The notes: generated by a model from the sequence alone, not told the origin. DNA of 64,000 bases from Saltatorellus ferox (GCA_007751475.1 CP036434.1:4221524-4285523), one strand, 5' to 3'. Shown: positions 1 through 9,581, numbered from the stretch's first letter. Translations and numbers: made by a program.

Positions 1-479
1 CCAACAGACTGCCTCCATCCCCAAGCCGAAACCCCCAAGCCCTTGTCACCCAAGCGAAAGAGGCGCATCCGTCCCACAGATTCCTCCAAAGACCCTCTTT
101 TTTGGGTCTTCAGCAGAATCCGTGGGCCAGAAGCGCTCCAGCCATGATGAAGCCGAAGGGGCTGGAACCAGAGTCGAATCCCCGGGTCTCGTCCGCTCCT
201 TGACTCCTGCCAATGCAACCAAAGAAGCGGAGGAGGCGGGAGGGTCGCAGCGGCGCGGCGCCCCTGCGGGGGATGGAGAGTTGAACGGGAGCGAGCTTGG
301 GCCTGGCCTCCGCCTTGAGAGACGGAGGCAAGAATTCGATTCACGGAGGCGAAGAGGGGGAGTCGCGAAGCCGCACCGCAACGGGTCGCCCCGGAGGCGC
401 AAGCTACGCCCCCAAAACAGTTTACTCGGCCGACCTTTCCCACCGGCCGACTCGCACTCCGCGCCCCCGAACCTCTCGG
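1..479. other. Gene-free window edge
   Basis: No convincing gene is seen here. Open frames exist on both strands but read as low-complexity, arginine-rich sequence with no recognisable fold or ribosome-binding site. A perfect 7-bp hairpin (aagaccc at 89-95, gggtctt at 104-110) has an 8-base loop and only a weak U-run in either direction, so it is at best a poor terminator. On the minus strand this stretch is the 3' flank of the glycosyltransferase that ends at 480. Confidence 0.5.
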
Positions 480-2138
480 TCAGCGGCCCGGCACCGCCCA
501 CAGGACGACGCCATCGCGCTCGGTGTTCCCGAGCCTCACCGCCCCTCGCACCGGTGGGAACTGCGCCTGGCTGCACACCCCCACGTTCAGGTACGTCGGG
601 TGATACTTCGCGAAGAACGCCGGCGGCACCACCTTGTCGTGCCCGGGGGAACGCAGCTCCTCGTGCGGCTCCAGCATGGCCACCTCGCGGGTCACGAGGC
701 CGTTGCGGTCGTAGATGAAGAGGTTCGAGTAGTACCCGATCGCCCCCACCGCGCCGAAGACCACGGACGAATTCGGCGGCGCGTGGACACCGAGCGCGCG
801 CCCCGCGAGGCTCCACTCCTGCGAGCGATCCCTCATGTTCTGCCACTGCTCGTTCTCGGACGTCGAGGGCGTCACGCCACCGAGGCGCTGGTTGTGGCGG
901 AAGTGGTATTCGAGCTGCGTTTCCTTCGGCACGAGGTCCACGTCGAACACCGCCAGCACCGTCGTCGTCACGCCGGCGATCGCCAGCACGGCCGCCGCGA
1001 TCCTGGAGCGCGACTCGATCGACGCCAAAAGCGCGCCGAAGGCCAGCGCGGCCATGGGAATCGCCGGCACGAGAAAGCGCGAGTACGCCATGAAGTCCCC
1101 GCCGGCGAGGATCGCGTAGGCGGTCACCCCGACGATCACCGCTCCCGCGCTGGCGGCCGCTCCCGCGCCGATCCGACGCGCCGCGAGCACCAGCCCGACG
1201 AGCCCGCCGGCGAACGCAAGGAAGAGCCCTGGCATCGATAGGAACGTCGAGATCACGTAATCTGCGCCGCGCCCCGTGGCGGCCGCCGAGAACCCGAGCT
1301 TGGCACGCGCCGTGTTGGGGAGCCAGTCATCGTAGTAGCTGTACCGCCACGCGACGTGCAGGCCAAAAGCCGTCGCCGATACGAGCGCTCCGAAGAGCGC
1401 GCTCAAAAAGAGCTCACGCCGCCGCGACACCGCCCCCACCACGATCGCTGGACCGAGGATCAGCGCCACGACGATCGCGGCGTCCGCCCGCATCAGCGCC
1501 AGGAGCGATGCCACGAGCCCGACGAGGAGCCCGCTGGAAGGAGCGCCCGACGCTCGACCATAGAGCAGCCAGACGAGCAGGACGCCCAGGCTCGCCGCTG
1601 GCATCGTGGCCATCCCGCCCGTCGCCCAGACGCCCAGCGGCGGCGCGCATCCCACGAGCGCGGCCGTGCCGAACACTGCGACCGGCGAAGTCGCGAAACG
1701 TCGCGCCGCCAGCGACACCACGAGCCCGACGCAGAGGACCCCGAAACCGATCGAGAGCACGCGGCTGAAGGTCTCCGGCGCCCAGCCGAACTCGAACCCG
1801 AGCCCCATGAGCAAGGCCCACAGGAACTCGCTGTAGCCCTCGACCGGAGGATCGACGCCGAGGTTGTAAACGAGTCCCTTCCCCTCGGCGAAATTGCGCG
1901 AGTAGCGGAAGGTGATGAAAGCGTCGTCGGTGACGAAGTTGAAGCGCTGAACGAGCCACGCGAACGGCCCGAGCGCCACCACGAGCGCGGCGAGGAACCT
2001 TCGCGGATCAGCCGACCTCGACGCTGTAGATATGTGGGAGTCCCCGCGCGATGCAGCGCCAGTGCTCGCCTTCGTCCCGTGAGAACCAGACGTCCCCTGT
2101 TGATGTTCCGATGTAGACACCCAGGGGATCGTAACCAT
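480..2138 (-). CDS. GT-C family membrane glycosyltransferase (AftB/PMT-like)
   Basis: This is a multi-pass membrane protein of about 500 residues, probably a polyprenyl-phosphate-sugar dependent glycosyltransferase of the GT-C fold. After the first membrane segment (about residues 48-63) comes a periplasmic loop with VTDDAFITFRYSRNFAEG, whose Asp-Asp pair matches the catalytic loop of AftB/PMT-type enzymes. Many hydrophobic helices follow, then a soluble C-terminal tail. The ATG at 2138 makes the gene overlap its upstream neighbour by 131 bases. No ATG lies between the neighbour's stop (2008-2010) and the first helix; a GTG at 1982-1980 inside that helix is the only near alternative. The true start is therefore uncertain. 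The sugar and acceptor cannot be told from sequence. Confidence 0.75.
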   Translation of the reverse strand: MVTIPWVSTSEHQQGTSGSHGTKASTGAASRGDSHISTASRSADPRRFLAALVVALGPFAWLVQRFNFVTDDAFITFRYSRNFAEGKGLVYNLGVDPPVEGYSEFLWALLMGLGFEFGWAPETFSRVLSIGFGVLCVGLVVSLAARRFATSPVAVFGTAALVGCAPPLGVWATGGMATMPAASLGVLLVWLLYGRASGAPSSGLLVGLVASLLALMRADAAIVVALILGPAIVVGAVSRRRELFLSALFGALVSATAFGLHVAWRYSYYDDWLPNTARAKLGFSAAATGRGADYVISTFLSMPGLFLAFAGGLVGLVLAARRIGAGAAASAGAVIVGVTAYAILAGGDFMAYSRFLVPAIPMAALAFGALLASIESRSRIAAAVLAIAGVTTTVLAVFDVDLVPKETQLEYHFRHNQRLGGVTPSTSENEQWQNMRDRSQEWSLAGRALGVHAPPNSSVVFGAVGAIGYYSNLFIYDRNGLVTREVAMLEPHEELRSPGHDKVVPPAFFAKYHPTYLNVGVCSQAQFPPVRGAVRLGNTERDGVVLWAVPGR

Positions 2139-3246
2139 CGACGGCCAGGCATTGGCGCTTCACGGTCCACCAGCAGCGCTCTTTTGGGAATCCGGCCGAG
2201 TGGGAGGTCCAGGTCCGGCCTCCGTCGACCGTGCGCGCGACGACGGGTCGGCCGTCCTTCGGCATCCGCGTCCAGGCCTCCGAGCCGTCCATGGGGACGG
2301 TCCAGGCGATGTCGGGATCGGCCGGGTGGACGGCGATCGGGAAGCCGGCGTCGAGGCGCTCTCCTCCTTCCGCTTCATCGACCCCGTCCTCACGGTTCTC
2401 GCCCACGTGCTCCCAGACGCGCTGCTCCAGGTCCATGCGATAGACCCCGAAGTGGCTCTGCATCCAGAGCCTGTCCGGGTTCGTGACGCCCATCACGAGC
2501 GAGCGCGGCTCGCGGGCTTCCGCTCGGGAAAGCCCACCGTCGAGGCGTGCCCAGGTGGCCCCGGCGTCGAAGCTCTCGACCACCCCGCCGCTCGACATGG
2601 CCACGATGAGGTGATCGGCGTCCCGGGGATCCACGAGCACCGAGTGGAGCTTGGCCCCGTCGGGCGTCTCGTCGGAGCCCGGCGCGGTCCACTCGTCGAA
2701 CTCAGGGGTCTGGTGCAGGCCCTCCACGGGCTCCCAGCTGACGCCGTGATCCCTGGATCGAAAGAGCCCCTGGGGGGACGAACCTGCGTACCAGCTCCCG
2801 TACTCCGAGTCGTGCCCCGGTGTCAGCCAGAAGACCTGGTTGACCGAGCGCAGCCAGGCCGATGGCGTTGGGCCAGCTGCGTCTTCGTGGGAAGCCTCGA
2901 ACGGACTCTCCGAGGCGAAGCGCGGGGGTTCGTCGGCCTCACGCCAGGTCCGTCCACCATCCCGGGAGGAGACCACCGTCGGTCGCCCGCCCGGCGTCCG
3001 CAGGCCCGCGACGACCGAATCCCGATCCCTCGGGTCGGCCACGGCGTGGAAAACGGTGCTCCCGAGCCAGTGCGGCTCGGGCTCCGTGAACTCCTCGCGC
3101 GCCTCGTCCCCGTCCACGCAGAAGAGCCCCTTGCGCGTGCCGATCCAGAGACGCATCGCACCGCGGCGCGCCCGTGGCACGCGCAGCTTGTGCTTCGGCA
3201 GCGGCTCTCGCCGCGCCGCGCCCTCGTCTGGATCTTCGAACGACAT
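2008..3246 (-). CDS. Asp-box (BNR) beta-propeller, exo-sialidase-like protein
   Basis: A 412-residue protein built of sialidase-type Asp boxes (S-x-D-x-G-x-T-W): SSRDGGRTW near 93-101, SRDHGVSW near 164-171, SFDAGATW near 225-232, TVDGGRTW near 339-346 and SRDEGEHW near 389-396. The spacing implies a six- or seven-bladed propeller. Family members are often annotated as glycosyl hydrolases or exo-alpha-sialidases, but the Arg triad and Tyr/Glu nucleophile of true sialidases are not evident, so enzyme activity is not supported. No signal peptide is present. The ATG at 3156 gives an N-terminus (MRLWIGTRKGLF) typical of the family and may be the real start. The 3' end overlaps the glycosyltransferase gene. 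Confidence 0.8.
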   Translation of the reverse strand: MSFEDPDEGAARREPLPKHKLRVPRARRGAMRLWIGTRKGLFCVDGDEAREEFTEPEPHWLGSTVFHAVADPRDRDSVVAGLRTPGGRPTVVSSRDGGRTWREADEPPRFASESPFEASHEDAAGPTPSAWLRSVNQVFWLTPGHDSEYGSWYAGSSPQGLFRSRDHGVSWEPVEGLHQTPEFDEWTAPGSDETPDGAKLHSVLVDPRDADHLIVAMSSGGVVESFDAGATWARLDGGLSRAEAREPRSLVMGVTNPDRLWMQSHFGVYRMDLEQRVWEHVGENREDGVDEAEGGERLDAGFPIAVHPADPDIAWTVPMDGSEAWTRMPKDGRPVVARTVDGGRTWTSHSAGFPKERCWWTVKRQCLAVDGYDPLGVYIGTSTGDVWFSRDEGEHWRCIARGLPHIYSVEVG

Positions 3247-3252
3247 TTCGGG

Positions 3253-4422
3253 CTAGCGCCCCCAGGCCCGCAAACGGCGCGCGGCTTCTTCTAGAACCTC
3301 GAATTCCTTGGCGTAGCAAAAGCGCACGAGCCCCTGGCCGGACTCCTCGCCCGTCCCGGAGAAGAACGCCGTTCCGGGCACGCTGGCCACGCCTGATTCC
3401 TTCATGAGCTGCATCGCCGCCTCCTTCGCCGTGCCAGCACCGATGCGGCTGACATCGGCCAGGACGTAGTAGGCGCCCTCGGGGGTCACCGGCTGCAGAC
3501 CGATATCCGAGAGCGCGCCCAGGATCAGGTCACGTTTCCTGGCATAGTCGGCCCGCATGGACTCGAAAAAGCTGTCCGGGAGGTCGAAACCGGCCGCGAC
3601 GCCGTGCTGGAGCGGCGTGGGAGCGCAGATGTAGAAGAGATCGTGGACGAGCTTGAGGCGCTCGGTGAGTTCCGCGGGGGCGACCGCGTAGCCGAGGCGC
3701 CAGCCCGTGATGCTGAAGGTCTTGGAGAGGCCGAGGATCGTCACGCAGCGCTCGGCCATGGCCTTCGAGGTCGACGCCGGGGAAACGTGCTCGCGCCCGT
3801 CGTAGGTGATCGACTCGTAGATCTCGTCGGTGATCACGAAGAGGTCGAACTCCACGGCGATGCGCTCGGCCGCGTGGATCTCGCCCCGGGTGAGCATCCG
3901 GCCGGAGGGGTTCGACGGGGTGCAGAGCACGAGGCCGCGGGTCGCGGGCGTGATGGCCCGGCGCAGGGCCTCCTCGGTCAGCACGAACCCGGGGGCCGAG
4001 AGGCTCACGTACTGGGGCACGAGTCCGGCGACGCGGGCGGCGCCCACGTGGTAGCCGTAGTACGGCTCGGGGATCAGAAGCCCATCGCCTGGATCGAAGA
4101 GCCCGTGCAGAACACAGGTGAACGCGGCGGCCGAGCCCGCGGTCACGACCACGTCGGTCTCGGGGTTGGCGCGGATACCGTTGACGCGCTCGACCTTGGC
4201 CGCGATCTTGCGGCGAAGGTCTGCGTCGCCTTCCGCGTAGGTGTAGGTGCTCCGCTGGTCCTGGATCGCGCGTATGGCCGCTTCCGCCACGGGCGGCGGC
4301 GTGGGCAGGTCGCAGATCCCCTGGCCCAGGTTGATGGCCCCCGCTTCGTTGGCGGCCCGGGTCATGGCGCGGATATCGGACTGGGCCAGGCCCTCGAGGC
4401 GCTGGTTGATGCGGGCTCTCAT
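3253..4422 (-). CDS. PLP-dependent class I/II aminotransferase
   Basis: A 389-residue fold-type I aminotransferase of the AspC/aromatic aminotransferase group. The PLP lysine is K234 in SKTFSITGWRLGY. The TDEIY motif (D199, Y202 region), the NPSG loop (N171) and the substrate-carboxylate Arg in GWRLGY are all present. The start is placed at ATG 4420-4422 (MRARINQRL), where family homology begins; upstream in-frame sequence is Arg/Ala-rich and overlaps the divergent lipoprotein gene. The stop is only 6 bases from the start of the Asp-box gene, so the two are probably co-transcribed. Amino-acid specificity is not readable from sequence. Confidence 0.9.
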   Translation of the reverse strand: MRARINQRLEGLAQSDIRAMTRAANEAGAINLGQGICDLPTPPPVAEAAIRAIQDQRSTYTYAEGDADLRRKIAAKVERVNGIRANPETDVVVTAGSAAAFTCVLHGLFDPGDGLLIPEPYYGYHVGAARVAGLVPQYVSLSAPGFVLTEEALRRAITPATRGLVLCTPSNPSGRMLTRGEIHAAERIAVEFDLFVITDEIYESITYDGREHVSPASTSKAMAERCVTILGLSKTFSITGWRLGYAVAPAELTERLKLVHDLFYICAPTPLQHGVAAGFDLPDSFFESMRADYARKRDLILGALSDIGLQPVTPEGAYYVLADVSRIGAGTAKEAAMQLMKESGVASVPGTAFFSGTGEESGQGLVRFCYAKEFEVLEEAARRLRAWGR

Positions 4423-4482
4423 ATCGGGAGGATAGCGCCGATCCACCCGCCGCGCGTGACGAGAGGCGGGTACCTTCTCGTC

Positions 4483-4725
4483 ATGGGTGACGAGATGATC
4501 GCAGGAAGTCGCAGAGGAGCATGGACCAGGGTGATCCTGGCCGGTGCTCTGCTTTCGGGCGCCAGCGGCTGCTGGTTCGGCGGCGGCCACGACGAGGAGA
4601 AGATCGATCCCAAAGAAGCCACGGCCCGCGAGGCGACCTTCCGCACCGACGCGGAGAAGGCGCGGGACGACCGCTTCAAGGATCGGCTCCAGAAGTGGCC
4701 GAAGCTCGACGAGCCCGTTCGATAG
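4483..4725 (+). CDS. Small lipoprotein
   Basis: An 80-residue protein with a typical lipoprotein signal: Arg-rich start, hydrophobic stretch (VILAGALL) and lipobox LSGASGC, giving a mature protein of about 50 residues that is charged (DEEKIDPKEA, TDAEKARDD) and probably helical. A second ATG at 4495 is possible. It diverges from the aminotransferase with about 60 bp between starts and converges on htpG with 26 bp between stops. I recognise no family; the lipobox and charged mature region are the support for a real gene. Confidence 0.65.
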   Translation: MGDEMIAGSRRGAWTRVILAGALLSGASGCWFGGGHDEEKIDPKEATAREATFRTDAEKARDDRFKDRLQKWPKLDEPVR

Positions 4726-4751
4726 AACGGACTCGCCGCGCCGCCAGGCGT

Positions 4752-6710
4752 TCAGCCCTTCACGGACCCGAGAAGCAGCTCGGTCACGAGCTTGCTGAAG
4801 CGCTTCGGATTCTTGGGCGTGGCCCCTTCGGCGAGGAGCGCCTGACCGTGCAGGATTTCGGCCGCTTCGGCGATCCTCGGCGAGTTCGCGTCGACGCCGT
4901 GCAGCTTCGTGAGGCTCTTCACGAGTTCGTGCTCGGGGTTGAGCTCCAGGATTCGTTTCTGCTTCGGCATCTCCTGGCCGCTACGCTTGAGAAGGCGCTC
5001 CATGTGCCCGGACATGCCGCCCGCGCCCGCGACGAGAACCGCCGGGCTGTCCTTGAGTCGCGACGTGAAGCGGACCTCGGAGACCTCGTCGTCGAGCGAC
5101 GACTGCAGCGCCCCCAGGAACCCCTCGTGCTCCTTCTGTAGCTCCTCTCGCTTCTCCTTGACGTCATCGTCCTCCTGGGCGTCGCCGCGATCGAGCGGAA
5201 CGATCTTCTTCTCACCGTACTCCGTGAGGCGCTGGAGGACCCACTCGTCGACCGGGTCGATCAGGTAGAGCACCTCTTCGTTCTTCGCCATCACCGACTC
5301 GAGCAGCGGCGAAGCCTCGACGGTCGCCCGGTCCGCGCCCGTGAGGACGTGGATGACCTCCTGGCCTTCCTGCATGCGCTCGATGTATTCGTCGAGCGTG
5401 ACCATCGCCTCGCCGTTCGACGAATGGAACAGACAGATCTTCGCGATCTTCTCGGTCTCGGCGTCGCCCGACCAGATCCCTTCCTTGATGACAGAACCGA
5501 AGGCGTCCCAGAACTCGGCGTACTCCTCGCGCTTCTGGTCGAGCAGCTTCGCGAACTCCTCGAGCGTCTTCTTCACGAGGCGCTTCTGGATCTGTCCGAG
5601 GCGCGGGTCGTCCTGGAGCGTCTCCCGCGAAACGTTGAGGGGCAGGTCCGCGCACTCGACGACGCCGCGCACGAAGCGCAGGAAGCTCGGAAGGAGCTCC
5701 TTGCACTCCTTCTGGATCAGCACGCGGCGCACGTAGAGGCTGACGTTCGAGTCGCGGTTCGACGGATCGAAGAGATCCATCGGAGCCTTCGAGGGCAGGT
5801 ACAGGAGCGCCGTGTACTCCAGCGATCCCTCGGCGCTGAAGTGCATGGACGACAGCGGCTCGTTCCAGTCGTGGGTCAGGTGACGGTAGAACTCGGCGTG
5901 CTCCTCGTCCGTGATCTCGGACTTCGGGCGGGCCCAGAGCGGCTTGCGCGAGTTGAGCGTCTCGAGCTTCGTCACCGACTCCGTCTCGCCCTCGATCGGC
6001 TTGCCTTCGTCGTCGAGCTTCGGCTCGGTGCGCTCGATCTCCATCTGAACGGGGTGCTCGACGAAGTCGCTGTAGCGGCGCACGATGTCACGCAGCGTCC
6101 ATTCTTCGAGGTACTTCAGCGCACCCTCGGAAGCGGGCCCGTCCTCCCCTTCTTCGCCCGGTTGGCGCAGGTGCAACGAAACAACCGTGCCCCGCGACAG
6201 ACCTTCGGCGGGCTCGATCTCGTAGGAGCCGTCGCCCTTCGAACGCCAGCGGTAGCCCTCGTCCGTGCCGGCACGGCAGGTCTCCACGGTGACCTCGTCG
6301 GCGACCATGAAGGCGCTGTAGAAGCCGACACCGAACTGGCCGATCAGGTCCGGGCGCTCCGAGCCATCACCGCCCTCGGCGGCCGCCTGGAGGAAGCGCC
6401 GCGTGCCCGAGCTGGCGATCGTGCCGAGGTTCGCCACGAGTTCCTCGCGGCTCATCCCGATGCCATTGTCGGCGATCTTCAGAACGCCGCGCTCCTTATC
6501 CGCGTCGAGCACGATCCCGAGGGTCTCTCCCTCCGGGAGCAGCGACGAGTCCGTCAGGGCCTCGAAGCGGAGCTTGTCGAGCGCGTCGCTGGCGTTCGAG
6601 ATGAGCTCGCGGAGGAAGATGTCCTTGTTCGTGTAGAGCGAGTGGATGACGAGGGAGAGGACCTGCTGGACCTCGGCCTCGAACGCGTGTGTCTCGGCTT
6701 GAGCAGTCAT
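4752..6710 (-). CDS. htpG: Molecular chaperone HtpG (Hsp90)
   Basis: A 652-residue Hsp90 family ATPase chaperone of the cytoplasm. The GHKL nucleotide-binding domain is clear: LRELISNASDALDKLRFEAL (ATP/Mg Asn), the DNGIGMSREELVANLGTIA box, and GQFGVGFYSAFMV. The middle domain has SRETLQDDPRLGQIQKRLVKK with the catalytic-loop Arg, followed by the C-terminal dimerisation domain. The start is ATG 6708-6710 (MTAQAETHAFEAEVQQVL), which matches the family N-terminus; upstream in-frame sequence is not conserved-looking. The 229 bp before the divergent metalloprotease gene holds the promoter. No CIRCE inverted repeat is seen there. Confidence 0.97.
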   Translation of the reverse strand: MTAQAETHAFEAEVQQVLSLVIHSLYTNKDIFLRELISNASDALDKLRFEALTDSSLLPEGETLGIVLDADKERGVLKIADNGIGMSREELVANLGTIASSGTRRFLQAAAEGGDGSERPDLIGQFGVGFYSAFMVADEVTVETCRAGTDEGYRWRSKGDGSYEIEPAEGLSRGTVVSLHLRQPGEEGEDGPASEGALKYLEEWTLRDIVRRYSDFVEHPVQMEIERTEPKLDDEGKPIEGETESVTKLETLNSRKPLWARPKSEITDEEHAEFYRHLTHDWNEPLSSMHFSAEGSLEYTALLYLPSKAPMDLFDPSNRDSNVSLYVRRVLIQKECKELLPSFLRFVRGVVECADLPLNVSRETLQDDPRLGQIQKRLVKKTLEEFAKLLDQKREEYAEFWDAFGSVIKEGIWSGDAETEKIAKICLFHSSNGEAMVTLDEYIERMQEGQEVIHVLTGADRATVEASPLLESVMAKNEEVLYLIDPVDEWVLQRLTEYGEKKIVPLDRGDAQEDDDVKEKREELQKEHEGFLGALQSSLDDEVSEVRFTSRLKDSPAVLVAGAGGMSGHMERLLKRSGQEMPKQKRILELNPEHELVKSLTKLHGVDANSPRIAEAAEILHGQALLAEGATPKNPKRFSKLVTELLLGSVKG

Positions 6711-6939
6711 GGGTGGGGATCGCTCGAAGAGAGCTTCAAAAGGGGGTCGAAAGGGAGCGTTGGGATCGGCTGGCGAGGGGCCAGATCCCCCAATTTGGGC
6801 CACCAGTCTCCCCATCCAAACCCCAGGGTCAATTTCAGACCCGATTTTCGGGCGCGGGGCCGCGCGGAACCCCAGATGGGGCCCCGTCGTCCCCATCGTG
6901 TGCGGGGTATGTTTCGATAGCCGCTCCGCCGCCGCACCC

Positions 6940-8349
6940 ATGAGAAGACCCACCCCGACCGCCCATCCACGCACCGATCGTCCTCGGCTTCGGGCCTCCC
7001 TCGCCGGCCCCCTCCTGAGGGCCTCCCTCGGACTGGCGGGCGCGATCGCGCTTCTCGCCCCCGCGCACACGATGGCCTTCGCCGTCTACGGGGACTTCCT
7101 GGACCTGACGCTCAGGGACTTTCGGATCCTGAACACCTTCGCGGGCGTACGGGCGAACGACAACGTCACCCCTGACCCCGATTTCCCGGGTTCCCTGGGC
7201 GCCGATCTGGCGATCCGAAAGGCCGTCGCCGAGTGGGGCTCCCGCCCCCACGGTTCAGGGCTGACCGATCCGAGCCAGGATCAGCTCGGCTCCGGCCAGT
7301 CGAACTTCGAGGCCTTCTACGCCGGTGACGCCCTCCTCGCGGGCGGGCAGAACCAGAACGTGATCTCCGTGATCGCCGGCGGCGGCGGAATCGCCTTCAC
7401 GGATCTGCCGATCGGAGACGGCTGGCGAATCCGCTTCTTCGAGAACGCTCGCGACTGGAACGACGGACCCGGAGACCCCGAGGGCGGCATCGATCGCTTC
7501 GACATCCAGGGCGTCATGACCCACGAGTTCGGCCATGCGCTGGGACTGGATCATTCCCTCGTGCCGGGCGCGACCATGGAGAACAACGGCTCCCCCGACT
7601 TCGGCGTGCACCTGCGCTCCATCGAAGCGGATGACATCGCGGGCGTTCAGTTCATCTACGGTCCGGTCAGCCCGTTCAAGCCCGTCCTCGAGACCTACGA
7701 GTTCATCGGACCGGGCCGCATCAGGATCACCGGCTCGAACTTCCACGGCCAGGACAACGAGATCTGGTTCACGCCTGAAGCGCCCACGCTTCCGATGACG
7801 GACCCGACGATCCTCGTCGGCGGACTCGCGAGCTCCCAGGGCGGCACCGTCCTGGAACTCGACATTCCCGCAGCCGCCGGGCCAGGAAGCGTCGCTGTCC
7901 GGGTCCCGGGGTCGACCTCCGAGGCCCTCTCCAACGTCTTTCCGTTCGATCCCTTCCTGGAGCCCTGGGCGCCGCCGATGGCCTATGGCCAGCCCGGCGT
8001 GACGAGCGCCGGGACGACCCCGACGATCGGATGGAGCGGCCTGCCGAGCGCCTCGATCCCTTCGTTCCACATCGAGGTCGAAGGCGGCGCTAACGCGGCC
8101 TTCGCGCTCCTGATCGAGGGGACGTCGCGGAGCGCCGTGGTCACGTCCTACGGGACCCTCCTCGTCGGAGGGCAGGTCCGTCGCCGCCTCATCCTCCCGC
8201 TGAGCGGCGGCGCTGGAACCAACCTTGCACCGATCGTTCCCGCCGGACTGATCGGCGACAGGTCCTACTACCAGGTCTGGGTCCCGGACGGTGGTTCGGT
8301 GAGCGGAGGGGTCTTCACGGACGCCCTCGAAGTCGTGGTCTCACGGTAG
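6940..8349 (+). CDS. Secreted matrixin-like zinc metalloprotease
   Basis: A 469-residue exported protein with an Arg-rich n-region and a hydrophobic signal segment ending near residue 45. The M10/matrixin zinc site HEFGHALGLDHS (H195, E196, H199, H205) is followed by a Met-turn (ATMEN) and the S-x-x-x-D-D-I-A-G-V-Q-x-x-Y-G helix usual for this family. The C-terminal half (about 250-340) resembles an IPT/TIG beta-sandwich (RIRITGSNFHG), then another beta-rich domain. No cysteine-switch propeptide is obvious. It probably degrades extracellular or cell-surface protein. It diverges from htpG and converges on the next gene. Confidence 0.88.
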   Translation: MRRPTPTAHPRTDRPRLRASLAGPLLRASLGLAGAIALLAPAHTMAFAVYGDFLDLTLRDFRILNTFAGVRANDNVTPDPDFPGSLGADLAIRKAVAEWGSRPHGSGLTDPSQDQLGSGQSNFEAFYAGDALLAGGQNQNVISVIAGGGGIAFTDLPIGDGWRIRFFENARDWNDGPGDPEGGIDRFDIQGVMTHEFGHALGLDHSLVPGATMENNGSPDFGVHLRSIEADDIAGVQFIYGPVSPFKPVLETYEFIGPGRIRITGSNFHGQDNEIWFTPEAPTLPMTDPTILVGGLASSQGGTVLELDIPAAAGPGSVAVRVPGSTSEALSNVFPFDPFLEPWAPPMAYGQPGVTSAGTTPTIGWSGLPSASIPSFHIEVEGGANAAFALLIEGTSRSAVVTSYGTLLVGGQVRRRLILPLSGGAGTNLAPIVPAGLIGDRSYYQVWVPDGGSVSGGVFTDALEVVVSR

Positions 8350-8402
8350 CGTTCTCCGAAAGACCAGATCGGGGGCTCCAGTAGAGCCCGACTGCGCTTC
8401 GC

Positions 8403-9581
8403 CTACCTGTCCCCCGTCACGACCGTTCGCTTGACGGGTTGAAGGTCGAGCTCCTTGAAGGTCAGACCATGGGCCAGCCCGCCCTTCATGGACATGGCCT
8501 GGGAGACGACGTTCTGGCTGTCCGGGGGCAACACACGCACGGTCATGACAACGCTCTCTTCGCCGGTGACGAGGCAGCTGAAGGGTCGGCCGAGTGCGAG
8601 TCCCCAGTTAACGAACGCGACCCCTTTCACCCCCACTTCGAGTTCACCGCCCAGGACCTCGACGTCCATCTCGCCGTCTTCTTCGAGGCGACGGGCATCG
8701 ACGAAGTCTTCTCGGTCCGCGCGGAACGTGAGATCGAAGTCGATCTGAATCTGACCGTAGCGCCCGTTGTCAGGGTCGACGCCGACGGTTTGAAGCCTGG
8801 CCTCGGCCGTGCCGCTGACCTCGCCGTCGAAGCCGAGCTGGAGATTGCCGCCGACGCCGCTCGTGAAGGCGCGCAGGATCTGCTGGTCCGACTCGCGCTT
8901 CTCTTCGCCCTCTTTGGGCTTCTCGGTGCGCCAGCCAAGAAAGCCAGCGGGAGCGAGGAGTGGTTCCAGAAGGGCGATGTCGAGCGTCCACTGATCCCCC
9001 AGGGCGATCATGTGCTTGCCGTCGGCGTCGGCGGGCTTCAGGTACCGGGACCAGTCCGTAGGCGCCGATAGCTTGGGAAGCGCCGACTCGCGCAGGGCGA
9101 GAGCATCGAAGTGGCGGCCAAAGCCGCCGGGCTGCGCATCGGCCGGAACGAAGGCAACGCTCGTGCCCTCGAGGGGTGACTTCAGCGCGATGGTCACCCC
9201 GTTCCACGTCCCGGCGACCTCGTCGACGGAGCCCGGGTCGATCACCTGGATCTCCCCTTCGTGCGCGAGATAGCGGCGCCGCATGGCCCCTGGCCCCTCG
9301 CCGGTATCCACGGCCTCCTCTGCCATCGCGGAGTCCATCCTCGTCCGGAGTCGCATGGCCACGGTCGAGGGAACCGGGTCCGCCTCTCCGAACTGCGTCG
9401 TCAGCGACATCAAAAGCAGGTCGTGCGTCTCCTTCACGGTGACGCCGAGCGCCTTCTGGATGGGGCGCCTGTAGAAGAACTCCTGGGGCTTCTCCTGGAG
9501 GGCTCCGCTGGAGCCTCCCGACAGGGGCGCAGCGACGAGGAGGAGGAGACCGGGGAGAGCGAAGGTCGAGGTCGTGGCCAT
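8403..9581 (-). CDS. Secreted protein of unknown function
   Basis: About 392 residues from ATG 9579-9581, chosen because it opens a clean signal peptide (MATTSTFALPGLLLLVAAPL). The mature protein has no family I recognise. Its C-terminal half alternates beta strands and acidic turns (ILRAFTSGVGGNLQLGFDGE, DIDFDLTFRADRED-like stretches), suggesting a large beta-rich domain. It has no catalytic motif and no second membrane segment. It is followed upstream on the same strand by two MORN-like genes, 84 bp away, so the three may form one transcription unit for surface proteins. Confidence 0.7.
   Translation of the reverse strand: MATTSTFALPGLLLLVAAPLSGGSSGALQEKPQEFFYRRPIQKALGVTVKETHDLLLMSLTTQFGEADPVPSTVAMRLRTRMDSAMAEEAVDTGEGPGAMRRRYLAHEGEIQVIDPGSVDEVAGTWNGVTIALKSPLEGTSVAFVPADAQPGGFGRHFDALALRESALPKLSAPTDWSRYLKPADADGKHMIALGDQWTLDIALLEPLLAPAGFLGWRTEKPKEGEEKRESDQQILRAFTSGVGGNLQLGFDGEVSGTAEARLQTVGVDPDNGRYGQIQIDFDLTFRADREDFVDARRLEEDGEMDVEVLGGELEVGVKGVAFVNWGLALGRPFSCLVTGEESVVMTVRVLPPDSQNVVSQAMSMKGGLAHGLTFKELDLQPVKRTVVTGDR

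Noticed and set aside
89..110. Terminator at the left edge
   Set aside because: Stem is short and no run of U follows in either direction; kept only as a note in the region entry.
160..190. GATTCGAC on the minus strand, as in the tmRNA 5' end
   Set aside because: The rest of the tmRNA does not follow within the window: no tag reading frame, no matching acceptor arm, and flanks do not pair.
5349..6920. Long open frame antisense to htpG
   Set aside because: High-GC codon bias creates long antisense frames; the sequence has no domain and is the mirror of a certain gene. The same holds for other long antisense frames over rpsA, yhaN, tyrS and purD.
6711..6939. CIRCE element for htpG
   Set aside because: No TTAGCACTC or its inverted partner occurs in the spacer.
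8369..8393. Hairpin between the convergent metalloprotease and unknown secreted gene
   Set aside because: Only about five consecutive pairs and no U-run, so not supported as a terminator.
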